NCBI RefSeq assembly: GCF_018343715.1 | Contig: NZ_JAGYPL010000002.1 | Coordinates: 504,364-568,363, forward strand | From: Bacillus sp. FJAT-49711 | GTDB taxonomy: Bacteria; Bacillota; Bacilli; Bacillales; Bacillaceae_C | DNA: 64,000 nt | Reading direction: 5' to 3' | Shown here: positions 8,410 to 16,616 of the stretch, in pieces | Layout: each line of letters starts with the position of its first letter | How positions within the stretch are numbered: the stretch's first letter is position 1 | Notes under the pieces: generated by a model | Database searches by the model: none | The model's input: only the letters and a program-made list of their open reading frames with translations | What the model was told of the DNA's origin: nothing | Made by a program: the position numbers and the translations under genes

Positions 8410-9072
8410 ATGATTGAACAACGTCTTCAAAAAGAGGTAACTATTACAAAGCAAGTTGAGTTGTCCTATTTGTTATCATTGCCGAAAGAATATGAAGAAA
8501 ATCACGATACGTCCTATCCTCTTGTTTTATTTTTACATGGTGCAGGAGAGCGCGGCGATGATTTGAATCTAGTAAAGGAACATGGACCACCAAAACTAGC
8601 TAAGGAACGTGACTTTCCATTTATCCTTGTGTCACCGCAATGCCCGTTCGATATGAGATATTCGACATGGGAGCTTTATATGGATGATCTCAATGCGCTT
8701 ATCGATGAGATTATTGAACAATACCGCGTGGACAAGAAAAGGGTGTATGTAACTGGTCTAAGCATGGGTGGCTTTGGAACATGGGATATAGCAAAGCGAT
8801 ATCCTGAAAAGTTCGCCGCTGCTGCCCCAATATGTGGCGGTGGTTCCACGAAGAATATAGAACGACTGAAAGGTGTTCCAGTTTGGGCTTTTCATGGAGC
8901 TAAAGATGATGTCGTTCTTTTAGAAGAAAGTGAACGCATGGTAGAAGCTCTCAGTGAAGTAGGCGGCAGCGTAAAATTAACGGTCTACCCTGATGCCAAT
9001 CATGATTCATGGACAGAAACATACAATAATCCTGATTTTTACAAATGGCTTTTAAGCAAGAACAAAAAGTAA
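8410..9072 (+). CDS. Alpha/beta hydrolase (carboxylesterase/dienelactone-hydrolase-like)
   Basis: This is a 220-residue single-domain cytoplasmic alpha/beta hydrolase. The oxyanion-hole region is FLHGAGERG, the nucleophile elbow is GLSMGGFG (serine near residue 118), the acid is in HGAKDDV and the catalytic histidine is in ANHDSW. It resembles phospholipase/carboxylesterase and polyhydroxybutyrate-depolymerase-like enzymes. GGAGG precedes the ATG. It heads a run of three genes (esterase, Gfo/Idh/MocA, isomerase) divergent from the phosphorylase. It may remove acyl groups from sugars imported for the same pathway, but this is an inference from position. Confidence 0.8.
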   Translation: MIEQRLQKEVTITKQVELSYLLSLPKEYEENHDTSYPLVLFLHGAGERGDDLNLVKEHGPPKLAKERDFPFILVSPQCPFDMRYSTWELYMDDLNALIDEIIEQYRVDKKRVYVTGLSMGGFGTWDIAKRYPEKFAAAAPICGGGSTKNIERLKGVPVWAFHGAKDDVVLLEESERMVEALSEVGGSVKLTVYPDANHDSWTETYNNPDFYKWLLSKNKK

Positions 9073-9168
9073 TACTTTTGGTGGCGGTTTCAAATTTATT
9101 GTAGTATAACTATATATTTGATAGAATCAATCGAATAGTGTGTGAGTTTAATAAAGGAGAAGATACAT

Positions 9169-10191
9169 ATGAATAAACTTAAAGTTGGAGTTTTTGGCTG
9201 CGGAAGTATTGCAAGATATCGTCATTTACCTGAATATGCAGCGAATACCCAAGTGGAAATTGTGGCTGTTTGCGACATCGTAGAAGACCGAGCTAAAGAA
9301 ATGGGCGAACAGTATGGGGCTCAAGCTTTTACAGACTATAAGACTTTGCTTGCTGAAGCAGATGTCGATATTGTATCTGTTTGTACACCAAACTATTTGC
9401 ACGCTCCAATTTCAATAGATGCTTTAAACGCAGGTAAACACGTACTTTGCGAAAAACCAATGGCGACGTCTGAAGAAGATGCGCTTGCGATGATTGATGC
9501 AGCAAAAAATAATAATAAGAAATTAATGATTGCCCACAATCAACGTTTCGTTCCTTCTCACGCAAAAGCGAGAGAATTAATCGAAAACGGTGAAATTGGA
9601 AAAATTTATAGCTTTAGAACAGCGTTCGGACATCCGGGACCTGAAGGATGGAGCATTGATGGAAAAGGAAGCTGGTTCTTTAGAAAAGAAGAAGCTTTCA
9701 TTGGAGCGATGGGCGACCTTGGTGTCCACAAAACAGACTTAATGCGCTATCTGCTCGGCGAGGATTTTGTTGAGGTAGGAGCATTTGTTGAGACTGGTGC
9801 AAAAGAAAATAGCACAGTCGATGATAATGCAGTCTGCGTGTTGAAATCAGAAAATGGAATTGTAGGAACATTAGCTGCAAGCTGGGCATATCAAAAAGAA
9901 GACAATTCGACGGTTATTTATGGAGAAAAGGGTGTTTTACGTCTTGAGGATGACCCTGAATACTCATTGATCGTTCATTATCGTAATGGGGAAACAAAGA
10001 ATTACGATCTTGGAAAAATTCAGTCGAATGAAGAAGGCGGACAAAATAGTACTAGAGTAATTGAGAATTTTGTAAACAGCGTTGTGAATGATACTGAGCC
10101 GCCAATCAATGGTGAAGAAGGAATGAAATCTTTAAAAGTCGTCCTTGCAGCACTTGAATCAAGTGAAACAAAACAAATCGTACAATTTTAA
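9169..10191 (+). CDS. Gfo/Idh/MocA-family NAD(P)-dependent oxidoreductase (copy 1)
   Basis: This is a 340-residue sugar dehydrogenase. The N-terminal Rossmann fold shows VGVFGCGSIARYRHL and the family's catalytic CEKPMA motif; the C-terminal half is the alpha/beta substrate domain (GDLGVHKTDLMRYLLG). AAAGGAGA lies eight bases before the ATG at 9169, so a longer reading from 9142 is not used. It is followed after 86 bases by a sugar-phosphate-isomerase-like gene, a pairing common in inositol, 3-keto-sugar and aldose catabolism. The substrate is unknown. NAD dependence is inferred from the family. Confidence 0.87.
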   Translation: MNKLKVGVFGCGSIARYRHLPEYAANTQVEIVAVCDIVEDRAKEMGEQYGAQAFTDYKTLLAEADVDIVSVCTPNYLHAPISIDALNAGKHVLCEKPMATSEEDALAMIDAAKNNNKKLMIAHNQRFVPSHAKARELIENGEIGKIYSFRTAFGHPGPEGWSIDGKGSWFFRKEEAFIGAMGDLGVHKTDLMRYLLGEDFVEVGAFVETGAKENSTVDDNAVCVLKSENGIVGTLAASWAYQKEDNSTVIYGEKGVLRLEDDPEYSLIVHYRNGETKNYDLGKIQSNEEGGQNSTRVIENFVNSVVNDTEPPINGEEGMKSLKVVLAALESSETKQIVQF

Positions 10192-10213
10192 TAAAAATAG
10201 TTTAAAATAGAGT

Positions 10214-10235
10214 TGAGGTGTTAAAAAACACCTCA
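10214..10235 (+). terminator. Intercistronic hairpin
   Basis: TGAGGTG and CACCTCA form a stem around an A-rich loop between the oxidoreductase and the isomerase. There is no strong T-run, so it may act in RNA processing or partial termination. Confidence 0.45.
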
Positions 10236-10277
10236 GCCATTACATAATTTTATTTTAGAAGGGATCGGTGTTTAATA

Positions 10278-11246
10278 ATGAAACTTGGTGTTTTTACTGT
10301 TTTATTTTCCGACAAGTCTTTTGAAGAGATGCTTGATCATGTACAAGCATCCGGCCTCAATGCAGTAGAAATTGGTACAGGCGGTTACCCTGGAAATGCA
10401 CACTGCGATCTAGATGCTCTACTTGAAAGTGAAGAAAAGCGCAAAGATTATTTGCATCAAGTTGAATCTAGAGGTCTTACAATCAGTGCATTCAGCTGTC
10501 ACGGAAACCCAATTTCTCCTGATAAAGAATTTGCTCAAGAATGCCATGATACGATCGTTAAAACAATTAAACTAGCTTCATTAATGAACGTCCCTGTTGT
10601 CAATACATTTTCTGGTACACCTGGAGATCATGAAGGGGCTAAATATCCGAACTGGCCAGTTGCACCTTGGCCAAATGAGTATGGCGACGTTCTTAAATGG
10701 CAATGGGAAGAGAAGCTTGTTCCATATTGGAAAGAAGTCGGCAAGCTAGCAGAAGAGCATAATGTGAAAATCGGTCTTGAGCTTCATGGTGGATTCCTAG
10801 TTCATACACCATACACATTATTAAAACTAAGAGAATTAACAAGCGATGCGATCGGAGCAAACCTTGATCCAAGCCATATGTGGTGGCAAGGTATCGATCC
10901 TGTAGGAGCAATCAAAATTCTTGGTAAAGCGAACGCGATCCACCATTTCCATGCAAAAGATACATTCATCGATCAAGAAAACGTAAATATGTATGGACTT
11001 ACAGATATGCAGCCATACACAGAGCTTAGAACAAGAGCTTGGAATTTCCGTTCCGTTGGTTGTGGCCATGATATGAAAGAATGGTCTGATATGATGAGTG
11101 CACTTCGCACATATGGATATGATTATGTTGTCAGCATCGAGCACGAAGATCCAATCATGTCTATTGAAGAAGGATTCCAACGTGCTGTAAGCAACTTGCA
11201 ATCTGTACTGATTAAGGAACAACCATCTGCAGCTTGGTGGGTATAA
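10278..11246 (+). CDS. Sugar phosphate isomerase/epimerase, TIM barrel (copy A)
   Basis: This is a 322-residue protein of the xylose-isomerase-like/AP-endonuclease-2 superfamily. Metal-site motifs are spread through the barrel: SCHGNP, GLELHGGF, NLDPSHMWWQ, HHFHAKDT and SIEHEDP. It is clearly paralogous to the gene at 19265, sharing for example [18 protein letters not shown] and IEHED(P/S)xMSxEEGFQ motifs. It lies directly behind a Gfo/Idh/MocA dehydrogenase. It probably interconverts a keto- or aldo-sugar produced by that enzyme, which is inference. A strong terminator follows. Confidence 0.87.
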   Translation: MKLGVFTVLFSDKSFEEMLDHVQASGLNAVEIGTGGYPGNAHCDLDALLESEEKRKDYLHQVESRGLTISAFSCHGNPISPDKEFAQECHDTIVKTIKLASLMNVPVVNTFSGTPGDHEGAKYPNWPVAPWPNEYGDVLKWQWEEKLVPYWKEVGKLAEEHNVKIGLELHGGFLVHTPYTLLKLRELTSDAIGANLDPSHMWWQGIDPVGAIKILGKANAIHHFHAKDTFIDQENVNMYGLTDMQPYTELRTRAWNFRSVGCGHDMKEWSDMMSALRTYGYDYVVSIEHEDPIMSIEEGFQRAVSNLQSVLIKEQPSAAWWV

Positions 11247-11255
11247 GTTTCATAT

Positions 11256-11309
11256 AACCTGCAAAGGAAATGTCGGCGAACTCCGCCTGCTTCTTTTGCA
11301 GGTTTTTTT
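11256..11309 (+). terminator. Terminator after the isomerase operon
   Basis: AACCTGCAAA pairs with TTTGCAGGTT across a ~30-base loop and is followed by seven T. Confidence 0.7.
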
Positions 11310-11359
11310 ATGGGGTTTTGACAGGAATTGAAGCAGCTTCATGATCAAGCAATCGGTTA

Positions 11360-11575
11360 TCAGTTTTGACAGTGGATTCGGAGCTAATTCTCGATGAAAA
11401 AGTTCAGTTTTTGGGTTTGGTCGGTAATCTGGGTTTAATTCCCGATGAAAAAGTTTGATTATTGGATTTGGTCGGTAATTCGGAGTTAATTCTCGACGAA
11501 AATACTCAGATTTCAGATTTGATCGGTAATTCGCGGTAGCTCCTCGATAAAAAAACTCAGACTTGTAATTTGATC
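11360..11575. repeat. Imperfect 51-bp tandem repeat (about four units)
   Basis: The landmark CGATGAAAA and its variants occur at 11392, 11443, 11494 and 11545, exactly 51 bases apart. Each is preceded by a variant of TCGGAGTTAATTCT and followed by a TTTGG-TCGGTAAT-like stretch. No convincing reading frame or ribosome binding site accompanies it. The rest of the 11310-11726 gap shows nothing else recognisable. Confidence 0.75.
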
Positions 11576-11726
11576 TCGAATTCGAAAGATGACACCTTAT
11601 AGGTGGAGGAATAAATTTTTGACTTGGGAAGCTCTAATGGTGGCTTGTTCAAATTAGGAAACTGGAAAATTCATTATTCTTCAAGTAACATTTGATGTAT
11701 ACGATGAAAAAAGAAGGTTACTTTAG

Positions 11727-12842
11727 ATGGAAAAATATATTGTAATTGGTGCTGGAATCTTAGGGGCTTCGACAGCCTATCATTTAGCAAAAGCAGGAGC
11801 CGATGTGACGGTTATTGATCGGAAGGATAAAGGGCAAGCAACGGATGCTGCTGCAGGAATTGTATGCCCATGGATTTCACAAAGGCGGAACCAAGCGTGG
11901 TATCGGCTTGCAAAAGGTGGAGCGCGATTTTATCCAAACCTTATTCAAGAATTGGAAAAGGAAGGGGAATCTGATACTGGCTATTCTCGTGTAGGGGCAA
12001 TTAGTATCCATACCGATTCAAAAAAATTGATCGAGATGGAAAAAAGGGCGCGGAAACGGCGTGAAGATGCTCCTGAAGTTGGAGAAATTCAAGTACTTAG
12101 TCCAATGGAAACGAAAGCTTTATTTCCATTAATTGCGGATGGCTACGGTTCAGTTTACGTAAGTGGGGCAGCGCGAGTTGATGGGCGAGCATTGAGGGAC
12201 ACTTTGCTAAGATCAGCTGAGAGGTACGGAGCAACGATCGTAAGAGAGGATGCGGGACTTCTTTTAAGTAGAAAGAAAGTAATTGGTGCAAAGACGAGTG
12301 AAAGAACGTATTTTGCAGATACTGTAATTGTGACAGCGGGTGCTTGGGGGCGCCAACTGTTAGAACCACTGGGTGTCAATTTTCAAGTTGATTTTCAAAA
12401 AGGGCAGATTTTACATATGAAGCTCCAAGATATAGATACAGATAAGTGGCCGGTAATCATGCCTCCAGGCACCCAATACATCGTACCTTTTAATGATGGG
12501 AGAATTGTTGCAGGAGCAACTCATGAAAAAAATGCTGGGTTTGACTTGCGTGTTACAGCTGGAAGTATACATGAGATCTTAGAGCAATCTCTTAACTTTG
12601 CCCCTGGTCTATCCGAGGGTACGATTGTAGAAGCTAGAGTAGGGTTCCGACCTTTTACAAAGGATTTCCTCCCAGTTATTGGTCCACTTCCCGGATTCGA
12701 AGGAGTCCTTATCGCTAATGGATTAGGATCTTCTGGCCTCACGATGGGTCCTTATCTTGGTTCTTTATTGGCGAAGATAGCTTTAAAGGAAGAAGTAGAT
12801 TTAGAATTAGAACCTTACACCATTTTTCATGCACTTGCCTAG
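11727..12842 (+). CDS. FAD-dependent oxidoreductase (DAO family)
   Basis: This is a 371-residue flavoenzyme of the D-amino acid oxidase/glycine oxidase fold. The dinucleotide-binding motif is VIGAGILGASTAYHLAKAG at the extreme N-terminus, followed by the FAD-ribose acidic strand VTVID. The C-terminal GFRPFTKDFLPVIGPLPG and NGLGSSGLTMGPYLG segments are typical of sarcosine, glycine and D-amino acid oxidases or dehydrogenases. AGAAGG precedes the ATG. It stands alone between a minisatellite and a terminator. It probably oxidises the C-N bond of an amino acid or imino acid; the specific substrate is not evident. Confidence 0.82.
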   Translation: MEKYIVIGAGILGASTAYHLAKAGADVTVIDRKDKGQATDAAAGIVCPWISQRRNQAWYRLAKGGARFYPNLIQELEKEGESDTGYSRVGAISIHTDSKKLIEMEKRARKRREDAPEVGEIQVLSPMETKALFPLIADGYGSVYVSGAARVDGRALRDTLLRSAERYGATIVREDAGLLLSRKKVIGAKTSERTYFADTVIVTAGAWGRQLLEPLGVNFQVDFQKGQILHMKLQDIDTDKWPVIMPPGTQYIVPFNDGRIVAGATHEKNAGFDLRVTAGSIHEILEQSLNFAPGLSEGTIVEARVGFRPFTKDFLPVIGPLPGFEGVLIANGLGSSGLTMGPYLGSLLAKIALKEEVDLELEPYTIFHALA

Positions 12843-12896
12843 TTTGTTAAGATTTTGTAAATATCCATAAAATCGTAATTTCATATGATAAGCTAA

Positions 12897-12934
12897 ATAT
12901 GGAACTTCAATCTTGAGGTTCTATATTTTTTATT
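12897..12934 (+). terminator. Terminator after the FAD oxidoreductase
   Basis: ATATGGAACTTCAA pairs with TTGAGGTTCTATAT around a two-base loop, with T-rich sequence following. Confidence 0.7.
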
Positions 12935-12952
12935 CTAAAGGGAGAAGGTTTT

Positions 12953-14146
12953 ATGGCTGAGAAAAATAGAACTTCTTTAACATTACTGATAGAAATTTTA
13001 CTTGCTTCAACAAGACTTGGATTAACATCTTTTGGTGGCCCGATAGCCCATTTGGGATATTTCCACGAGGAATATATACGACGAAGAAAATGGATGGATG
13101 AAAAGAGCTACGCCGATTTAGTAGCTTTGTGCCAATTCCTGCCTGGACCCGCAAGCAGCCAAGTTGGTATCGGAATCGGGGTAATGCGCGCGGGTATTTT
13201 AGGTGGGATTGTCTCATTTCTAGGATTTACGTTGCCTTCTGTTATTGCCTTAATTGTGTTTGCACTAATTCTAAAAGGTATGGATATTGGTAATGCAGGT
13301 TGGATACATGGATTAAAATTGGTCGCTGTTGCAGTAGTGGCGCATGCAATTGTGGGCATGGCACAAAAACTTACACCTGATTTAAAGCGAAAAGCTATTT
13401 GTTTAATGGCGCTTGTAATCATATTATTATGGCAGACAGCTTACACGCAGGTCGGAGTCATTTTGTTGTCAGCTTTAATTGGCTTTCTGATTTATAAAAA
13501 TCATAAAGATGAAGATGATACAAGAATTCACTTTCCCATTTCACGTGAAATTGGATTCATATGTCTATCCTTATTTTTTGGCCTACTGATACTATTACCT
13601 GTTTTAAGAGAAGTTAGTTCATTAGATTGGATTGCAATGTTCGATAGTTTTTATCGTTCCGGTTCTCTTGTGTTTGGAGGGGGACATGTCGTGCTACCTT
13701 TGCTGGAGCGTGAATTTGTACCTACAGGATGGTTAAGTGAAGAGTCGTTTCTTGCTGGATATGGAGCTGCACAAGCTGTTCCTGGCCCATTATTTACATT
13801 TGCAGCTTATTTAGGAGCGGTTATGAGTGGCTGGTCGGGTGGCCTGATCGCCACTATCGCAATCTTTTTACCTGCGTTTCTTCTCATTCTCGGTACGCTT
13901 CCTTTTTGGGATCAACTACGTCGCAATCCCAAAATTAAAGGTGCTTTGATGGGAGTTAATGCAGCAGTAGTCGGCATTTTAATCGCTGCATTTTATCAGC
14001 CAATTTGGACAAGTTCTATTTTTAAACCAATTGATTTTGCCTTTGCCGCGGTTTTATTTAGCATGGTCGTTTATTGGAAACTTCCACCTTGGATCATTGT
14101 TGTGACTGGTGCGATTGGGGGAGCGTTGCTCACATTATTGACATAA
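12953..14146 (+). CDS. chrA: Chromate transporter, long-chain ChrA
   Basis: This is a 397-residue inner-membrane protein of the CHR superfamily, which exports chromate by exchange or proton coupling. Both halves contain the family repeat: SFGGPIAHLGYFHEEYIRRRKWM followed by ALCQFLPGPASSQVG in the N-terminal domain, and VFGGGHVVLPLLEREFV followed by GYGAAQAVPGPLFTFAAYLG in the C-terminal domain. About ten hydrophobic segments are visible. The two-domain length fits long-chain ChrA. GGGAGAAGG precedes the ATG. Its 3' end abuts the CstR operator and promoter. Chromate resembles sulfate, so the neighbouring sulfur genes may be a functional link, although transport of another anion is possible. 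Confidence 0.9.
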   Translation: MAEKNRTSLTLLIEILLASTRLGLTSFGGPIAHLGYFHEEYIRRRKWMDEKSYADLVALCQFLPGPASSQVGIGIGVMRAGILGGIVSFLGFTLPSVIALIVFALILKGMDIGNAGWIHGLKLVAVAVVAHAIVGMAQKLTPDLKRKAICLMALVIILLWQTAYTQVGVILLSALIGFLIYKNHKDEDDTRIHFPISREIGFICLSLFFGLLILLPVLREVSSLDWIAMFDSFYRSGSLVFGGGHVVLPLLEREFVPTGWLSEESFLAGYGAAQAVPGPLFTFAAYLGAVMSGWSGGLIATIAIFLPAFLLILGTLPFWDQLRRNPKIKGALMGVNAAVVGILIAAFYQPIWTSSIFKPIDFAFAAVLFSMVVYWKLPPWIIVVTGAIGGALLTLLT

Positions 14147-14166
14147 TACCCAAAGGGGTATAATAT
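14138..14166 (+). promoter_or_regulatory. cstR promoter with CstR operator O1
   Basis: TTGACA (14138) and TAATAT (14161) are 17 bases apart. The operator ATACCC-AAAG-GGGTAT (14146-14161) fills the spacer. It is a perfect inverted repeat matching three further sites in the cluster, so CstR should autorepress. Confidence 0.8.
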
Positions 14167-14200
14167 ATACATATGGAAAACAGAAGAGGAGGTGGTATAT

Positions 14201-14464
14201 ATGGAGTATAATGATCAAATAAAGAACAGAGTAAAACGTATTGAAGGTCAGCTTCGAGGCATCTTAAAGATGATGGAAGAAAATAAAGACTGTAAAGAGG
14301 TTATAACACAATTATCGGCTGCTAGAACTGGTATTGACCGGACAATTGGCGTTATTGTAAGTTCTAACCTTGTTGAGTGTGTGCGACAGGCTGAAGAGAG
14401 CGGACAGCAAAATACGGAAGCCTTTGTGAAGGAAGCCGTTGATTTGCTTGTTAGAAGCAGGTGA
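14201..14464 (+). CDS. cstR: CstR-type persulfide-sensing repressor (CsoR/FrmR family)
   Basis: This is an 87-residue all-helical repressor of the DUF156 family. Counting from the ATG at 14201, cysteines fall at residues 31 and 60, the exact pair used by Staphylococcus aureus CstR to form di- and tri-sulfide links when reacting with persulfides. The copper ligand histidine of CsoR is replaced by asparagine (residue 56), which argues against a copper sensor. GAGGAGG is positioned for the ATG at 14201 rather than a GTG at 14192. The gene sits at the head of a sulfur-transfer/persulfide-oxidation cluster with four matching operators. Confidence 0.9.
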   Translation: MEYNDQIKNRVKRIEGQLRGILKMMEENKDCKEVITQLSAARTGIDRTIGVIVSSNLVECVRQAEESGQQNTEAFVKEAVDLLVRSR

Positions 14465-14477
14465 AAAAATAAAAGGG

Positions 14478-14524
14478 TTGACACTCTCTTTTATTTTGGG
14501 TTATTATAATACCCATACGGGTAA
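14478..14524 (+). promoter_or_regulatory. Promoter and CstR operator O2 before tusA
   Basis: TTGACA at 14478 is followed, 18 bases on, by TATTAT. The operator ATACCC-ATAC-GGGTAA (14509-14524) overlaps the likely transcription start, so binding would block initiation. Confidence 0.75.
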
Positions 14525-14550
14525 TAGTATATTAAAAGAAGGGGAATATA

Positions 14551-14778
14551 TTGAATATCGCGAAAGTATTAAATGCAAAAGGACTAGCGTGTCCAATGCC
14601 GATTGTAAAGACGAAAAAAGCAATCAGTGAAATAGAAAGCGGTCAAATATTACAAGTTCTTGCCACTGATAAAGGTTCAAAAGCTGATATAACTGCATGG
14701 TCGGGATCTCAAGGACACGAGCTTTTAAATATTTCAGAAGAAAATGGGGTTTTTATTTTTAATATAAAAAAAATGTGA
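14551..14778 (+). CDS. TusA-family sulfur carrier
   Basis: This is a 75-residue single-domain TusA-like protein. The diagnostic CPxP motif, LACPMPIVKTKKA, puts the persulfide-carrying cysteine at residue 14. [10 protein letters not shown] is the second conserved TusA segment. The TTG start at 14551 is supported by AAGGGGA. It would shuttle sulfane sulfur between the rhodaneses and the DsrE-like protein encoded downstream, keeping reactive persulfide protein-bound before oxidation. It is closely similar to the TusA domain of the fusion at 16055. It has its own CstR operator. Confidence 0.88.
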   Translation: MNIAKVLNAKGLACPMPIVKTKKAISEIESGQILQVLATDKGSKADITAWSGSQGHELLNISEENGVFIFNIKKM

Positions 14779-14794
14779 TTTTTTTAAACTGAAA

Positions 14795-14814
14795 ATATAC
14801 CCCCTGGTGTATAT
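14795..14814 (+). promoter_or_regulatory. CstR operator O3 before the DsrE-like gene
   Basis: The core is ATACCC-CCTG-GTGTAT (one mismatch in the right arm), extended to 6-base arms ATATAC/GTATAT. It ends one base before the ribosome binding site of the DsrE-like gene. Confidence 0.7.
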
Positions 14815-14826
14815 AAGGAGGATAAA

Positions 14827-15306
14827 ATGACAGAGAAAAAACGTACTACCATCATTTTATTTAGTGGAGACTATGATAAAGCGATGGCAGCTTATATTAT
14901 TGCCAATGGTGCAGCGGCATATGATCATGAAGTAACGATTTTCCATACCTTTTGGGGATTGAATACCTTACGAAAAAATGAACAAATTCCGATTAAGAAA
15001 AAGTTTATGGAAAAAATGTTCGGTAAAATGATGCCGCGTGGTGCTGATAAAATGGGATTATCTAAAATGCACTTTGCAGGTCTTGGCCCTAAAATGATTA
15101 AAGATGTGATTAAAAAGCATAATGCCATCCCGTTGCCACAATTAATCGAGATGGCCGAGGAACAAGGAGTTAAATTAGTTGCTTGTACGATGACAATGGA
15201 CTTGCTTGGACTACAAAAGGAAGAACTACTCAATGACATTGAATATGCCGGAGTTGCTGCATATTTGGCAGATGCAGAAGAAGGCAATGTTAACCTATTT
15301 ATTTAA
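14827..15306 (+). CDS. DsrE2-family sulfur-transfer protein
   Basis: This is a 159-residue DsrE/DsrF-like protein of the DsrE2 (peroxiredoxin-like) subgroup. The N-terminus (IILFSGDYDKAMAAYIIANG) and the TFWGLNTLRK segment are typical, and the conserved cysteine is at residue 120 in LVACTMTMDLLG. In S. aureus the equivalent domain is the C-terminal part of CstA; here it is a separate protein. AAGGAGG precedes the ATG. It is expected to accept or donate sulfane sulfur with TusA and the rhodaneses. Three internal hydrophobic patches might allow membrane association, but there is no clear transmembrane helix. Confidence 0.85.
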   Translation: MTEKKRTTIILFSGDYDKAMAAYIIANGAAAYDHEVTIFHTFWGLNTLRKNEQIPIKKKFMEKMFGKMMPRGADKMGLSKMHFAGLGPKMIKDVIKKHNAIPLPQLIEMAEEQGVKLVACTMTMDLLGLQKEELLNDIEYAGVAAYLADAEEGNVNLFI

Positions 15307-15338
15307 AGGATGAATCACAATTAAGGAAGGGATTTAAA

Positions 15339-15698
15339 TTGAATTATATGGCCGAAATCATTTTCGTGATTATCTTGTTATTTTTATTAAAAGGATTCTT
15401 GCCAGTAAAAGGTGTAAAAAATATATCAATTGAAGATTTAAAAAATGAAATGAAAAACAAAAACAACCAAATGATTGATGTTCGGACAATTGGAGAATTT
15501 AGTCGTTATCATATCACTGGTTTTAAAAATATTCCACTTCACGTTTTGTCTCAACAAGCCAATCAACTTATGAAAAAAAGGCCTATTATCGTAGTTTGCC
15601 AAAGTGGAATGAGAAGTAAAAAAGCAAGTAAGATACTGAAAAAGCTGGGTTTTAAAAATATCATGAACGTAAAAGGCGGAGTAGCCGCATGGAGATAG
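15339..15698 (+). CDS. Membrane-anchored rhodanese
   Basis: This is a 119-residue protein with an N-terminal transmembrane helix (residues 4-20, rich in I/L/F) and one rhodanese domain. The active-site cysteine is residue 87 in VVCQSGMRS. DVRTIGEF and the closing GGVAAW are standard rhodanese landmarks. The TTG start at 15339 follows AAGGAAGGGA. It would present a thiosulfate/persulfide sulfurtransferase at the cytoplasmic face of the membrane. It is followed 11 bases later by a broken rhodanese gene. Confidence 0.85.
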   Translation: MNYMAEIIFVIILLFLLKGFLPVKGVKNISIEDLKNEMKNKNNQMIDVRTIGEFSRYHITGFKNIPLHVLSQQANQLMKKRPIIVVCQSGMRSKKASKILKKLGFKNIMNVKGGVAAWR

Positions 15699-15709
15699 AA
15701 GGATTTTTG

Positions 15710-16007
15710 ATGAAAGAATATACAACAAAAGAAGTAGAGGAAATGCTTAAAAATGGTATGCAATTTGAACCTAATAGATGTTCGTGAAATCGAGGAAGTT
15801 GAAGCCGGGAAAATTCCTGGAGCTGTTAATATTCCGCTCGGACAATTGGAATTCAGATGGACAGAACTAGAAAAGGAAAAAGAATATGTGGTGGTATGCC
15901 GCTCTGGTGGAAGAAGTGGAGGTGCCGTTCAATTGCTTGAAAGCCAGGGATTACGTGTTGTAAATATGGCCGGCGGAATGTTGAAATGGGAAGGCGAAGT
16001 GGAATAA
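15710..16007 (+). pseudogene. Rhodanese gene broken by a one-base frameshift
   Basis: Reading starts at the ATG at 15710 behind AGAAGGA, giving MKEYTTKEVEEMLKNGMQ, then goes out of frame and stops after 25 codons. The second reading frame from about 15766 continues as a normal rhodanese (NLIDVREIEEVEAGKIPG, active-site VVVCRSGGRSGG, closing GGMLKW). Deleting one T from the TTT at 15764-15766 joins both into one 98-residue protein. This is either a true frameshift mutation, a programmed slip, or a sequencing error. The catalytic cysteine is intact, and an internal ATG at 15753 could give a shortened product. Confidence 0.8.
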
Positions 16008-16024
16008 TTTTTTTAAATAAAATA

Positions 16025-16040
16025 ATACCCTAGTGGGTAA
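16025..16040 (+). promoter_or_regulatory. CstR operator O4 before the TusA-rhodanese fusion
   Basis: ATACCC-TAGT-GGGTAA matches the other three sites and lies 15 bases before the start codon, overlapping the region just upstream of the ribosome binding site. Confidence 0.75.
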
Positions 16041-16054
16041 TTGAGGTGCCATCA

Positions 16055-16615
16055 ATGAATATTAAAACGGATTATGTATTAGATGCAAAAGGTCTTGCAT
16101 GTCCAATGCCGGTTGTAAAGACAAAAAAGGCCATTAACGAAATAGAGAACGGACAAGTGTTGGAAGTTCAAGCGACAGATAAAGGTTCAAAAGCAGATAT
16201 TAAGGTATGGTCTGAACGTATGGGACACCAATATTTAGGAACATTGGAAGACGAGGACAAATTAAAACACTATATTCGCAAGTCTCCTTCAGAAGAAAAA
16301 GGTGAAAAAAGGTTTCCTCACGTAGTTGATAATGAAGAATTAAAAGCTATCTTAAATGAAGAAAACATTGTCCTTTTAGATGTAAGAGAAGAAGCGGAAT
16401 ATGCTTTCCATCATATTGCCGGATCTGTATCTATCCCTTTGGGTGAACTTGATTCAAGAATGAACGAATTGAATAAAGAAGATGAAATTTTTGTCATATG
16501 CCGTTCGGGAAATCGAAGTGATTTGGCCGCTCAGAAACTTTCTGAAAGTGGTTTTGTGAATATAAAAAATGTTGTACCAGGCATGGGTGCTTGGACAGAG
16601 GGGAAGGTGAAATAA
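16055..16615 (+). CDS. TusA-rhodanese fusion sulfurtransferase (CstA-like)
   Basis: This is a 186-residue two-domain protein. Residues 8-75 are a TusA domain ([13 protein letters not shown], cysteine 16) and residues 90-186 are a rhodanese ([14 protein letters not shown], active-site cysteine 149 in VICRSGNRS). S. aureus CstA joins rhodanese, TusA and DsrE domains in one chain; here the modules are arranged differently and shared among several genes. The ATG at 16055 is chosen because TGAGGTG lies seven bases upstream; a GTG at 16046 is too close. The stop is one base from the start of the next gene, so they are translationally coupled. Confidence 0.88.
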   Translation: MNIKTDYVLDAKGLACPMPVVKTKKAINEIENGQVLEVQATDKGSKADIKVWSERMGHQYLGTLEDEDKLKHYIRKSPSEEKGEKRFPHVVDNEELKAILNEENIVLLDVREEAEYAFHHIAGSVSIPLGELDSRMNELNKEDEIFVICRSGNRSDLAAQKLSESGFVNIKNVVPGMGAWTEGKVK

Positions 16616-16616
16616 A

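Noticed and set aside
14201-14464. Copper-sensing CsoR
   Set aside because: The histidine ligand is asparagine, and the neighbours are sulfur-transfer genes, not copper exporters.
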